Of a stretch of 64,000 nucleotides of DNA, positions 31,632 through 42,058 are shown piece by piece (position 1 is the first letter of the stretch; each line of letters begins with the position of its first letter). The notes beneath the pieces were generated by a model that was not told where the DNA came from, ran no database searches, and saw only the letters and a list, made by a program, of their open reading frames with translations. This DNA is from Agrypnia vestita. Taxonomy: Eukaryota > Arthropoda > Insecta > Trichoptera > Phryganeidae. The stretch covers positions 82,047 to 146,046 of the forward strand of contig JADDOH010002016.1 in assembly GCA_016648135.1 (NCBI GenBank), read 5' to 3'. The position numbers and the translations under genes are program-made.

Positions 31632-32814
31632 GTGAGTTACAAAGGAATCGTCTCTGTAAGTTTTTGGAATACCTATAATAATATGTTTAATTTGGTGATT
31701 TCATAACATCAAGCGAGACAAAATTCATCATATTTTATGCTATTAAAGGCTCCAACACCGGTCGTCGGACGCACTGTATTTAATTATATTTTTATTTGTA
31801 TATTCTGAGAACACAATTACTGAATTTTGTCCACAGAGGGATCATTATTGTATTGTTCTCCATTTTTATGGCAGGAGGAGAACTTTGATGCTTCGGAAAT
31901 CCAGTAAAGCTCGTTGTCGGTCTATCTTCTAGATATTTTATTGCTTTAGAGATATTTCCAGTATTTACAGGTATTTTTGTCAGATTTCTATAATGTATCT
32001 TAATTCATAAGTATTTGAATCGATGATTTTGGAAATATTTTGCTTAATAATCTTAAAATTTAAGGTAAATTTTTTTATCTTCGCATTATTCAATATTTTA
32101 TAATTGTTTTCGTTTCGTTTTTATTCTTTGTATTTTATATTTTGTCATCGTTTTTTTAAAATTTAAATATATCATTCTATTGTTTATTTTATTCCCCATA
32201 TTCAAAGAACGCTTTGAGAATATTAATAACAATTCCCCTAGTAAATCAATGGTTCCGAATAAACTTATTTATATTTAGGTACATTATGAATCAAATGAGA
32301 ACGTAAATAAATTATGAAGCGAAAATGTAAACGTGAAATATTTATACTCTGTACTCTAATGTAAATACTAGGATCACCTGTCAGGGTCAGTAACGACATG
32401 TTGAATGTTGATGGTCTATTTGATAACAAAATATTTTTTTTTTTTTATAATTTAATTTTTCTATCAGGCCAACTCTTAAAACCTTTCCAAATTTATGGTG
32501 ATAAAGAAACGTTTACATAAGAAAATTGATAAAGTAGATAAAATAAGATAAAATTTTTAATGAAAACATTTTAAAATTGTATTTAATTAATTATAATACC
32601 ATTTGAGATAAAGATTTCACTGTGCATCGTTGAATGGGTTCAATATGAAATTTTCAGACATTTTTTCTCATTTTTTTTTTGTTGTGAACTAGCTTACGTA
32701 GATTTTTAGTAACTTTTAGTCAAACTTTATTATTTTGTGTATATAGATATAGATAACATATAGATTATATGTCGTTACGGACATTTTTACAGGCCTTTTT
32801 AAGCTCACAACTCT
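31632..32814. other. AT-rich stretch with one repeat fragment
   Basis: The segment 31800-31840 (TTCTGAGAACACAATTACTG, AATTTTGTCCACAGAGG) is the opening block of the GTGATCAC family. The rest is unrecognised and very AT-rich. Confidence 0.4.
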
Positions 32815-33062
32815 GGAGAAAGTATTTAAACATCTCTTACCGTTAAGGCAGCGTTAATAAAAAACGCATTTTCTTGTCGACTTTAGTTGTTAAATAAGTC
32901 ACCACGAAAAGCGCTTTTATTTTATAGTCTATGTCTACTCTGAATTTCTTTTCTTTTTAAATATTGGTGAAAGAATAGCATTTTTGTAATCGGATGAGTA
33001 GTTTACCTCCTACATCCAAACTTACAAACTTTACCTCTTTATGTATTAGAATAGATGACATC
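32815..33062 (+). mobile_element. RTE-like or SINE 3' region
   Basis: Collinear with 49190-49470: GAAAGTATTTAAA.ATCT.TTACC, AA.GCAG..TT.ATAA.AAACGCAT, GTCGACTTTA, AGTCACCACGAAAAG, CGGATGA.TAGTTT.., AACTTACAA.CTTTA, ATTAGAATAGAT. The ending, a CGGATGAGTAGTTT block then an ACAAACTTTACCTCTTTAT block then ATTAGAATAGAT, is a common 3' terminus of insect RTE-like retroposons. No frame. Confidence 0.6.
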
Positions 33063-33436
33063 TTGTAAGGGAATAAATATAATTTTTTTTAACGTTTTTA
33101 AAACACCGCAATTACAAGAGAGTCAATCTTACAGGTTAATTACAAGCTGGAAAATATTTTATTCTTTAATTGTATTACAATTAGTGAATAAGAAGCTGCT
33201 GTGGCAAGTGCTGATATTGTAATTAAATTTCAATTACATGTTCCCTGCAGGAGCACTTTTGTCGAAAGCCTCGAGAAACACTTCGGGAACTGTGTTTTAA
33301 CAACTCTTAAGACAGCTTCGAAGGCGAATCACATCGGAACCAATGTTAATTCGATATGAATATCTCAACTTTTAGACAAATCAAATTATAATATTTATCA
33401 CTTCAAACGACTCAATTTAATTATTCAATTTACAAG
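33063..33436. other. Non-coding stretch
   Basis: The segment 33230-33350 is less AT-rich; nothing specific is recognised. Confidence 0.3.
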
Positions 33437-33682
33437 TTCTTCGCAAGCAAAGGCAGCAACACAAAAAAAAATTAACGCAGCCATCGAGGATTACTAATAT
33501 AGAATGTACCTACTGAATTTTTGTTTTTATAGAAATAGCCTATAACTTTATAGGCAACACAATTTTGAAGAGAAAGATACTTAAAATATAGAATTCAGTA
33601 GATTAATTAGTAATACCTACTCGTTGACTACATTGAAAACATTTTTTTTTTTTTTGTTATTGCTGTCTTTGCCTTTATATGC
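33437..33682. mobile_element. GGGTATAAAAGCAAAG foldback element, copy B
   Basis: GCAAGCAAAGGCAGCAACAC at the left and TTATTGCTGTCTTTGCC at the right, with inner arms GCAGCCATCGAGGATTACTA / TTAGTAATACC and AGAATGTACCTACTGAATTT / TAGAATTCAGTAG. Same layout as copy A. Confidence 0.75.
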
Positions 33683-33744
33683 GTCATTTATTGAATACAT
33701 AAAATTATTATACCACGATTATTATTTTACCACGCTTATATTAA

Positions 33745-33915
33745 CTTCTTTTTCTTTCAATTGATGTAGAATTTCAATTGTAGTTTGACATTTAAAAAAA
33801 TATTGATTATATTATTTATATAAATCTTATTTGTATAAAACTTATCTTATTTAATTAATTAACCTTCATTTTTCTGAAATACCTTTCCATCGTCAGGGTG
33901 TAATACATAATTTTT
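33745..33915 (-). mobile_element. Penelope-like element terminal fragment
   Basis: Reverse copy of the terminus at 24650-24775: hammerhead-like motif, then AATTAATTAAATAAGAT, TATACAAATAAGATT, ATAATATAATCAATATTTT. No endonuclease codons are attached. Confidence 0.65.
33861..33902 (-). ncRNA. Hammerhead-ribozyme-like motif
   Basis: Minus strand: ACACC (33897-33901), CTGACGA (33890-33896), stem II GGAAA/TTTC with an extra base, GAAA, then AATGAAGGTT in place of CATGTTGGTG. Stem I keeps about three pairs. Stem III is lost, so it is probably inactive. Confidence 0.5.
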
Positions 33916-34349
33916 TTATATTAACTTCACCTATTTGCCTGGACGGAATCTTATAATCGATGTTTCACCGTCTTACATATAATCGAGCTGAAATTTTGCA
34001 CACAGACGTATTCTAAACGACAGTATATGAATCATTTATCAGATTCACTAATTAATCTATCATAAAATCAAATCATCAAATCAAATTTTACATGGGAATT
34101 TAGTTGATGATTTCACCAAAATCTGACGTTAGTTTCCCACCGAAGTGATTTTGTACAATGGATTATAAAACTAGAAAGTAGAAAATTATATCACTTTGTG
34201 GTACTATTGATCGAAATTTAATTTATTGATTTTTATAACATTTAAATTTAAGCATGGCCTTTTAAAAAATATTTTTAATATATAATTTTATTTTTTAAAT
34301 TCGCAGAATAATTGCTACGTAAATAATCCTCCTATTTTGATACTAAATA

Positions 34350-34435
34350 ATATGCTTCTGATGTAGCTCGAACCTTCGACTACTGAATCACTAGGCGAGT
34401 TCCTTAACCACTAAACCAATGAACAAGTCAAAAGT
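34350..34435 (-). mobile_element. tRNA-like SINE head
   Basis: Minus strand: TTGGTTTAGTGGTTAAGGAA (A-box like), CTCGCCTAGTGATTCAG, then GTCGAAGGTTCGAGC (B box). It resembles the heads at 44495-44595 and 57283-57355. Confidence 0.5.
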
Positions 34436-34444
34436 AATTATAAG

Positions 34445-35320
34445 TATATACAAGGTGTAACAGAGCTAGACTACAATAACTTACAGGTTAATTCCTACCT
34501 TAATTATACGTCGAATATGTTCAAGTAATAATGTCCAAATATCAACGTAGGCGTCTTCAAAATTTGCGTTTTTTTTTTCATTATTTCTGACATTTTTTCT
34601 GAATACTCGTTCGTGAACTCGTTGAACGTTTATCAAATAAACTGAATTGAAAATTAAAAATTCATTCGCTTCAATACTTGTAGAATAAAAGCATAAAAAC
34701 CTTGCAAACATATATTTCAAATTTCTGCCAGGTTTTAATTATCCTATTTGAATTGTGTTGAAGCAAATGAATTTTTAATATTCGATAAAACTTACATTAT
34801 AACTCAGATTTTTTTGTGGTTGTTGAATAAGTGATAACTCAAATTATTGTTACCCCTTAGTTACCACCATTTAGTTATATTGTTATAATTATTTATAATT
34901 AAATTGCGTCTTTTTTAATAACGCTGTGTTTATTTTTTTATATTATTTTAGATATACAGGATATAATAGAGCTGGTTTATATTACTAAATATAAGTTTCA
35001 TTAATAATAATCTGACGTTTTACAGAAAATATGCCAGAAATATTGACTCCATAATTTTTTAGTCATTGCTGCTCGATCATTTTCGACTCATAATTTGTGT
35101 AGGAATTTACCTGTATGATATTGTGCACTAGCTTTGAAAATGTCAGAAATATTGACTCGTTATTTGGAAATTTTAGACTCATAATTTGGGCAAGAATTTA
35201 CCTGTAAGATATTATGGACTAGCTTTGAAAATGTCAGAAATATTGAGTCGTTATTTGGAAATTTTCGACTCATAATTTGGGCAAGAATTTACCTGTAAGA
35301 TATTGTGGATTAGCTATGTA
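34445..35320. mobile_element. Inverted-repeat element with internal 91-bp tandem repeats
   Basis: The left arm (about 34450-34560, minus sense: GTTGATATTTGGACATTATT, ACTTGAACATATTCGACGTA, TAATTAAGGTAGGAATTAAC) is an inverted relative of the unit that is tandemly repeated at 35028-35319. ACAGAGCTAGACTAC (34460s) and ATAGAGCTGGTTTAT (34965s) are further related words. It is the same family as 5820-6290. No coding capacity. Confidence 0.55.
35028..35319 (+). repeat. 91-bp tandem repeat, about three copies
   Basis: GCTTTGAAAATGTCAGAAAT at 35131 recurs at 35222, and the repeat phase ends at 35313: exact 91-base steps. Each unit contains ATTGA(C/G)TCGTTATTTGG, TTT.GACTCATAATTTGG and AATTTACCTGTAAGATATT. 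The first copy (from about 35035) is more divergent. Confidence 0.85.
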
Positions 35321-35760
35321 TTTAGGTTTTACGCGAATTACATTAAAATATTTATCGATTCGATAAAATCATTATTTTTTCGTCGATTAACATATAAACC
35401 TCTGTTGAATATAATCCATATTTTTTAAAGAAAAGATAACAAGTTTACAAAATCCTTCAAAAATATGGAGAGTAACATCGTTTCATATGATATTTTGAAC
35501 AAAAATTTATGCGAGTTTTTTCTTTCTGTGCCACGTTTCAGCGTATGGAAATTGATTAAATTGAAACGTTTAGTATGGAAATTGATACGTTTTATGGGAA
35601 TGTCAGTTTCTTTTAGAATGTGAAAACATCTGTTCTAAAGGCACACTTTTTAAAAAAATAAACGTGATTTGAAATTTGACAAAACCGTAATGCTATTGCA
35701 TATAGATAAAAATTAAATTAAATAACAGTAATATTTCTAAACAATATTTTATATGAAAGT

Positions 35761-35995
35761 TTGTTCTAAGAACAGAGTTACTGGATTCCGTCAGATATCT
35801 CTAGCAGAGACCATAGAATGATTCTTGGTTCGAAGATATATAAAGAACAGAACATCGTCAGAACATTGTGAAGCGTGATCACTAAAGCCAGCTCACACAG
35901 GTTGTAAGCCTTTAGCCATCGTATAAGAAACTTTCTTCCACTTTTCTCATTTATAAATTAGCTTCGTCTATATGAGACTTCTATAATTAATCTTT
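35761..35995 (+). repeat. GTGATCAC-family dispersed repeat
   Basis: TTGTTCTAAGAACAGAGTTA, CTGGATTCCGTCAGA, then GAACATTGTGAAGCGTGATC, ACTAAAGCCAGCTCACACAG, CTTCTTCCACTTTTCTCAT and GAGACTTCTATAATTAATC. Same order as in 31075-31410, with a shorter middle. Confidence 0.7.
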
Positions 35996-36042
35996 AATTA
36001 AGTAATATTTCAATTTTGAAAATTATAAGTTACTATTTTTTG

Positions 36043-36285
36043 TGGGGTATAAAAGCAAAGGCAGAAATATAAAAAAAAATGTAATGCAGTCATCGTGGTT
36101 TACTAATACAGAATGTATTGAAAAAAAGTTTTTATAAGAAATATAGCCTATAAATTTATAGATTACACGATTTTGGAAAGGATATACACATAACATCTAG
36201 AATTCAGTACTTTCTAAATTAGTTATCCTCGGTGACTGCTTTCAAAATATTTAAAAAAAATTTGGATATTGATGCCTTTGCTTTT
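36043..36285. mobile_element. GGGTATAAAAGCAAAG foldback element, copy C
   Basis: Left end GGGGTATAAAAGCAAAGGCA, right end GGATATTGATGCCTTTGCTT. Inner arms include CAGTCATCGTGGTTTACTA / TAGTTATCCTCGGTGACTGC. The right end abuts the TACTCCC-family element at 36286 with no spacer, so one element inserted at the edge of the other. Confidence 0.78.
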
Positions 36286-36787
36286 TACTCCCTTTATATT
36301 AACTCTTGGCGTCTGCTTGCTTGCCGTCAACAAAAGCTTTGGATCGATTTTTGACCCTTTTCCCGTGATCCAATCAAGCTTAAACTTAGCAAGTAGATTC
36401 GTGGCGACGATCAAGAAGATCTATCAAATTTTCGTTAAAAAAAATTAATAATTATAGTATAATTTCGAATTATTAGAAATTTTATTGGTTTTTTCAAATT
36501 GGAATCATTTTAAAAGTTTGATTACGGCGGCCCGATAACGTCGTGGAATATTTTCTAAATAAGAATTACTCCGTCGGTATGCATAATAGGTACTTCACTA
36601 CGAACGTCGAAAATCTAAATTGACTGACAAATGTTTTTAGAATTTAATCTTCAAAGCATGAAGTGTCTTATCAATGCTCAAAACATCTGACATTTTAGAA
36701 ATATATTAAATTACTGTAAGTTTAGTGTTATGTTATATGTTTTAATTCGTCTTTAATTGTTGTTATATTTTACAAAGAAAGGGAGTA
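36286..36787 (+). mobile_element. TACTCCC-family MITE-like element, full copy B
   Basis: A 502-bp element with TACTCCCTTT / AAAGGGAGTA ends. It is collinear with 13361-13866 over the whole length, including CGGCGGCCC.ATAACGTCG, GAATTACTCCGTCGGTA, CATGAAGTGTC.TATCAA.GCTCAA and the TAATAAAAACTTGGTTTTTA flank. Confidence 0.8.
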
Positions 36788-37270
36788 TAATAAAAACTTG
36801 GTTTTTATGGGTTACTTTTTTTACCATTCATTTACCATATAGTAATTTCATAAAGATAGATTCGAATTCGACACGCCAAACTATTTTTTTTGACAGTGAA
36901 GAAGAGGTTACTTTGTAATATATACATACCTACATATTTAATACGGAAAAAAGCGGAATAGAAATCTTAATTATTGATTTCATACATCGTGTCTTGTTGT
37001 GTTAATTGGATTTTTTTAAATTGTCACCCGTAACATACGATTTCATTTCCTAATGTATGTACATTATCAATTTGGAAAAAGTTTCATCAATTGGTTAAAT
37101 ATATAGTCATACCCTACTGCTTAGATTACGTTTGTGCAGTTGGCCAACGCAACAGTCTGACCCCCAGCACCTAATTTTTTACGAGGTTGATGATGAAGTG
37201 TTATAATTACCTACATACTCTGTAACATTAGCCCATTACATGCCCAATTGTGTAATAATTACATGCTCTC
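36788..37270. other. AT-rich stretch
   Basis: No gene or repeat family recognised. Confidence 0.35.
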
Positions 37271-37274
37271 TCGG

Positions 37275-37325
37275 CACACTCCTGAAGACGCTGAGATACG
37301 ACTCCAGCGAAACGTCGAGAATCTA
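37275..37325 (+). ncRNA. Hammerhead-ribozyme-like motif with GUC triplet
   Basis: CTC (37279-37281) pairs with GAG (37317-37319) as a short stem I. Core box CTGAAGA (37282-37288). Stem II GCTG(AG) with (CT)CAGC. GAAA (37309-37312), then ACGT as a self-complementary stem III, and the canonical GTC cleavage triplet (37314-37316). One unpaired C separates the core from stem II. It belongs to a further Penelope-like terminus (downstream AATCTAATCGCTACACATCC). No coding remnant is attached. Confidence 0.6.
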
Positions 37326-37339
37326 ATCGCTACACATCC

Positions 37340-38250
37340 ATACGGTAGTATAAAATATTCGTTTAATTTCAATACCCAAATATGTCGAATGACCGTAATA
37401 TAAACCTTTAATCTTTCATTTACAATTTTTATACGATTTGATTCGTTCTTTGAAAGCTTCTCGTTTAATTTGCCCTTACTGAGTCTACCCGATACACAGG
37501 TGTGTTGTATAGCAGACAGTACGAACATAAGACAGAACGGTAAACATCCAACATATCGCCGGTTATAAATATGTCGAGTCACTGCCGAGGCAATTAACCT
37601 TTCGGCGGCCCGGCGGCGGAAGGCGAGCTAATACCACCGTGTTAATATGTCCTAGACCTTTTTGCCCCGGACCCAGGAATGCCTCTAGCCGAGCGCCGCC
37701 GCGTGATTGGACCTTCAACTCGTGCACAGTGCGATCAAAAGGTTTCCGAACACTTTTGTTCGGAAGATTATCAGACGCTCTGGGGATGCTATTAATAAAC
37801 TCATTCAGAATTTTCGTTTGAATATTAATTGCTTAAAATATGCAATATTCAATTATGTTTTGACCCCCATAGTGCCTTGGTTTTCAACTGTGAAGGTGTA
37901 TTCGAGATAAAAATGGAACATTGTGATAAAAACTTTTGTTATGCCTTTGCCTACGATTAAAAGGGTCCCGCTTCCTTCAGTGTGTAAAAGTGTAACCAAA
38001 TGAAGATGCGAACCCAAGGTTGGTTTTTAAATTTAAAAAGCACATACCATTCAAAAGTATTTTGTATAGTTATGATGAGTGATATTCCAAAAATTATAAT
38101 TATGGCTTTAAATAAAAATCGTACATACGTTAATAAAGAATAATGCTAAAAAACTCCACTTTGAAAAATAAAATGTAGAGGTATCATTACCAGTTGCGAA
38201 ATCTAAGTATACTGTACTAACTTGTAAATGAGAAAAAAATTACAACAGAT
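37340..38250. other. Non-coding stretch with an island at 37590-37770
   Basis: The segment 37590-37770 is GC-rich (CGGCGGCCCGGCGGCGGAAG, GAGCGCCGCCGCGTG) and non-repetitive. No convincing frame, so possibly regulatory. The remainder is AT-rich. Confidence 0.3.
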
Positions 38251-38254
38251 GTCT

Positions 38255-38445
38255 CTAGCAGAGGCCATTTTTTTGGCGGTCCATGGAGAGGCCCGTGGTT
38301 CAAGCCCCATTTCCAGCTGTTTAATTTAGTTTTTTTAGCCGTGAATTCTAACGAAATTACGGAAGTTATACTAAGTTACGAGGATAGACAGACAGATGAA
38401 CGGGCAGACGGATGGACAACGAAATTATTGTATTTAGATTATACA
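38255..38445 (+). mobile_element. SINE family 3, copy 1
   Basis: Shared with 61760-61990: GCCCGTGGTTCAAGCCC (B-box like), CCAGCTGTTTAATTT..TTTTTTTAGC, then AAGTTA..ACGAGGATAGA, AGACGGA.GGACA.ACGAAATTATT. The GACAGACGGACGGACAGACAA stretch before the end is diagnostic. A third, partial copy is at 51340-51480. Confidence 0.65.
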
Positions 38446-38456
38446 TGATTACACTT

Positions 38457-38545
38457 GGATAAATTAGAAATTTCGGAAAAGTGTTAAGAATAAAAATAGA
38501 ATATTATAAATAACCTGGTCCTTTTTACAAAAAAATATCTTTTAA
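38457..38545 (+). pseudogene. GIY-YIG endonuclease C-terminus, PLE fragment
   Basis: HLDKLEISEKC, stops, then NIINNLVLFTKKYLLNLFSY aligns with FDL*EILEIRKSVNSKLN and NIINNQILFTNSYLLNLLSC on the minus strand at 58745-58985. Three stops interrupt it. It lies about 110 bases before the hammerhead-like motif, as in the other copies. Confidence 0.65.
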
Positions 38546-38656
38546 ATTTGTTTTCATATTAGTACTTTATTATTTATTTATCTCCCATACATATTTTTAT
38601 TTTGATTTTATTGTCTATACCTATATCGATTTTTGATTTTTAATTTTTAGTGTACA

Positions 38657-38702
38657 TTGTATCCTGATGAAGGAACCATTGGCCCCAAAACGTGTTGATA
38701 TT
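38657..38702 (+). ncRNA. Hammerhead-ribozyme-like motif (G12 lost)
   Basis: Stem I is a full 5 bp: GTATC (38659-38663) with GATAT (38697-38701). Core CTGATGA (38664-38670). Stem II has GG/CC and CC/GG with a mismatched middle. AAAA replaces GAAA (38687-38690), as in the copy at 5505. CGTGTT completes the stem III region. Confidence 0.55.
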
Positions 38703-38924
38703 TTCAATATATCAGTGGTTTAACAAAGTGGGTATATTCTTATTATATATAATATGTTTCAGATCTAAAACTTTTTGCCAATGCTGTATGTCACTATGTT
38801 TATTTAATCTGTGAACGTGTACCTGCTGTCAATGCGTTTTATTACAAAATCTGTTCCCATTGGGGGAACACGAGCCTAACGAAGCACGCAGGTATTTTAA
38901 ATGTAAACGTAAATATTACAAGTG

Positions 38925-39075
38925 CACCTGGTTAGCAAGTTTGGTCACCTGTACACTAGAGCTCTGAGTCTACAAAAACCTGTTGGGTTCGATTCCCTAG
39001 GGGGAGACTTGTTTTGTCAACAGATCCTTTGGCTGTCAACGATTTATGGAATATGGATGAAGAGTATTATCGTCG
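38925..39075 (+). mobile_element. Possible tRNA-headed SINE
   Basis: GGTTAGCAAGTTTGGTCACC, a variable middle, then GTTGGGTTCGATTCCC (B box). It looks like a degraded tRNA-type head followed by an unrelated body. Single copy in the window. Confidence 0.4.
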
Positions 39076-39339
39076 AACTGCATCTTTAATACCTAGATCC
39101 TATGGAAAAATGCGTCATTAGTTAAAGTTTTGTATGTCAGCACAAAGTAGTGATGGGCAAAACCGATATTTAACCAAGAATGTGTAACCATTGGTACATT
39201 AGGTGATACGTACCAGCAAGGGAGATTTAGGAATAACTTCTCGATATACCGGTGCAGAATTACTTTTATTGAAGACAAGTCTTCTTTCTGTGGTTTGTTC
39301 TCTATAGGATAGCGCCTCCCGTCAGGTGGATAACCAGCT

Positions 39340-39620
39340 GTCCTTCCATCCCTTGGAAGGTCTTTGCGAGGACGGGTTCCGTGAAGTTAACTATGTAGCA
39401 CGATATAAGGGAGTCTGGTGCTGTCCATTCTCTGGACCATGACCATACCAGTCCCTCCTTCTCTGTCTACTCCATCGTACAATGTCCTCATCCTCACATA
39501 TCTTTCTTATTCTAGAGATTCTCACGCGATCCCTCGGAGTCTTTCTTGCTATCATCCTTAGTGTCTTTATCTCGGAAGTCCTCAAAGTTTCTTTAGTCCT
39601 GACTGTATTTAGCCTTACTT
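39340..39620 (-). mobile_element. LINE RT C-terminal fragment (third LINE type)
   Basis: The minus strand reads NTVRTKETLRTSEIKTLRMI, ARKTPRDRVRISRIRKICED, EDIVRWSRQRRRDWYGHGPE, then a frame-shifted tail. (E)(M)KTLR.I..KT..DR.R...IR.IC...DIV.W...RRR.W..H is the typical segment between the RT domain and the C-terminus of a common insect LINE. N-terminal domains are missing. Its 3' end merges into a GC-rich, frame-broken stretch (39290-39380). Confidence 0.75.
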
Positions 39621-40499
39621 CAACGCCGAATGTCAGTATTGGTATTTTTTTAAAAAAAAATTATTAGAGACAGAAAAACAGAAAAATTTATACATGATAC
39701 AAAAAGTTTTTCTTCCAAAATATCTATTGAATGATTTAGCATTGTAATATATATTTAAAATGTCTTAAAAATTGAAATGGATTCATATTTGTATATTTGT
39801 TTATGAATAAATAAAAAAATAATGTGTTTTATTTATTATTTCGTGCTAGTAAGAACTCGACAATGCATAATTTTAAAATATATTGAAAAGGATTTGAAAA
39901 AAGAAATATGGATTTGGAAACATGTAAAGTGTAATTTTTGTTTTGTTCTAGAAATAAAGTGACAGGTATAAAAGGAAAATTTGCTGACAAATAGCTCTCT
40001 TTCGAATCATATTTTCGTCGTAGCTGCATGTGTTTTTAATCTTATGAAAAGGCTATTTAATCGAATTATTCTCCTTTGTCGCCTGAATTATAGAATCATT
40101 TCGTGTTTTCATTCCTCGTCTCTTTGAATTCCAGCTGGTCAAACCGGGAAGAGTTTGTTAGTCGCGAAATTGAACATTTTATTCTTACCCAGGGTTGGAA
40201 AGAATAAAAAGAATAATATAAAATTAAGACTCTGCCCATTATCCCAAATACAAGTGTCCTCGACCTGCTCTAGTTTAAACATGCATATGCATATTTTAGA
40301 TTATTTTTATAACATACGTGAACATATCTAACTAAATAATTGGTATGTGTTCTATGGGTTTAGGCTATCGTCAAGAAAATTGATGTTTTTTAGGAGTGAC
40401 ATTTTGAATGATGGTAGGGTATCTGCAAAAATATCAACATCGACATTACGGTCAGCAAAATATGTGTTGTAAATACGACACATTCTTATGATTGGAAAA
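39621..40499. other. AT-rich stretch
   Basis: No gene or repeat family recognised. Confidence 0.35.
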
Positions 40500-40830
40500 A
40501 ATATCCGGCATGGCAGAGTGCTGGCTTATTCTAAAGAAAACTGTGGGTTTCTTATACGGGGTTTACCATGCAAATTTATGTCGGATAAGGGAATCAATAG
40601 CTCCACTGAAAATCTTGTGTAGCACAAGATTAGATATTTTCTGTCGGGATTCAATTTTGTGCATCCTGAAAAAAGCAAGTCGATCCTCGTAGCTGTGAAA
40701 GTTACTGTGTTGACCAGCTTTGTAGGACAAAATACGTAGAATTTTTTTCTGCACTCTTTCAATTCTAATTAATCTATAAAGCGACTTATTCATGCTTTAT
40801 AGATCCTCATCTTGCTCTTGACGCCATATC
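40500..40830 (-). mobile_element. Jockey/CR1-type LINE RT C-terminal fragment
   Basis: The minus frame ending 40563 reads NKSLYRLIRIERVQKKILRI, LSYKAGQHSNFHSYEDRLAF and FRMHKIESRQKISNLVLHKI FSGAID. The IE.VQKKFLR.L pattern and the RL..F..H.LE.RR...L....K...G.ID pattern are the C-terminal helical region of jockey/CR1 proteins. It is truncated on both sides. Confidence 0.75.
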
Positions 40831-41439
40831 TTTATTTTCATAAATTATAGATTACAGAGCACCAGAGATTGCCTCTGCCTTGTTAAATTGGGCTTGTATT
40901 TAAAGTTAGTTAATTAAATGTTAGTGTAAAATAAAGCATTGTTCACGGAGATGTAAAATCAAAACGGAGTATTTTAATCCAACTAATTTCACAATTAAAT
41001 ATCATTAAATTTATGTTTTATGGGTAACAAAATCGTTCGTTGATAATTAAAATAATGCAACTATTTAGTATTAAAAATGTTTTTTTAGAAAAATAAACGT
41101 GCTTCAATGTGGCTTGTGTTACATGAAATTTTGATTTACACATAAATATGCACAATTCTCGGCGTTTAAAATTACACCTTAAATATTCTTGCATAATTCT
41201 ATATGACATTTGACTGAATGTGAAAAAATATTTTAATAGTATATTCAATAGCAATTTAATTCTATGCTAGAAGGTTACCCATTAACTATTCTGTGTAATT
41301 TTGAATATATGATTCTTTTCTGTCATTAATGACTGGCCTAACATAATAATAAAACGACAGATATTATAGAAAAAAATTGATAAATGAACACACACTTAAG
41401 TGTCCGTAATCTTATTTCTGAAACACGATTAAAAAAAAT
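40831..41439. other. AT-rich stretch
   Basis: Nothing recognised. Confidence 0.35.
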
Positions 41440-41501
41440 CGCAAATAATTTTATTAAAATAAAACACAAATCACATTGTTTTCACCATTTTATTACATAT
41501 A

Positions 41502-41543
41502 AAATCTACATGTTTCGAGAACAATGTTCTCTGCTTCAGGATT
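41502..41543 (-). ncRNA. Hammerhead-ribozyme-like motif
   Basis: Stem I CAATC with GATTT (4 bp). Core CTGAAGC(A), stem II GAGAAC/GTTCTC perfect with ATT loop, GAAAC intact, ATGTA. Only the base or insertion at the end of the core box departs from the consensus. Confidence 0.55.
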
Positions 41544-41619
41544 GTTTGTGTACTAAAGTTGAAATGTGGATACACTATGCAAGTGTGTTACGGGGATGGG
41601 GAATGTCATTGGAAGGGGA

Positions 41620-41960
41620 TGGATTCTTAAGTGGAATTATGTTCAATAGTGGGTTGTGCAAAATTTTGTCTGGTTATTTATTATATTTAAATTCATATTG
41701 ACACCTTTCCTAATTTCAAGTATTTCTAGATTATTTATCGGTGGATTATTTAACATATTATTATACTTATAACTAGTACGTAAAAATTTTAAACCTGTGT
41801 TAATATTAAATGAATGCTCATTAAATGTTTTGCATTAAATGTTTTGCAAAATCCGACTCAACATTGCTAATTAATGTTTTAATGTGTTTTTCAACCCTAA
41901 TTTCAAAGTTTTATTTTAAATGTTCAAGTTTTTTGTTTGTAACCTTGTGGAAATTCATTT
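41620..41960 (-). pseudogene. GIY-YIG endonuclease C-terminal half, PLE
   Basis: Minus strand: a decayed TFKI..EH region, then SDFAKHLM, EHSFNINTGLKFLRTSYKYN, NMLNNPPINNLEILEIRKGV, NMNLNIINNQTKF and a stop. It aligns along its length with EFVKHLLETGWTFKKENSIE ... LDNLEILEIKECLNTKANII at 8491-8775. The GIY/YIG motifs are not legible. A duplicated AATGTTTTGCATTAA word (41825-41850) causes one frame break. Confidence 0.7.
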
Positions 41961-42019
41961 TTAATATTTTTAAAAAATGAGGGTAAACAACATTGTTTTA
42001 TTCCATTATATTTATTTTG

Positions 42020-42058
42020 AATTGTTAGAACGTTTTCGGGATTTCTCCCATTGTCAAT
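42020..42058 (-). ncRNA. Very degenerate hammerhead-like motif
   Basis: TTGACAA, a GGGA/TCCC hairpin with GAAA loop, then GAAAACGTTCTAAC. The layout matches the other motifs but the core box is mutated at two places. Confidence 0.3.

Noticed and set aside
35028..35319. CRISPR array
   Set aside because: Three direct 91-base units without spacers, in eukaryotic DNA; it is a simple tandem repeat.
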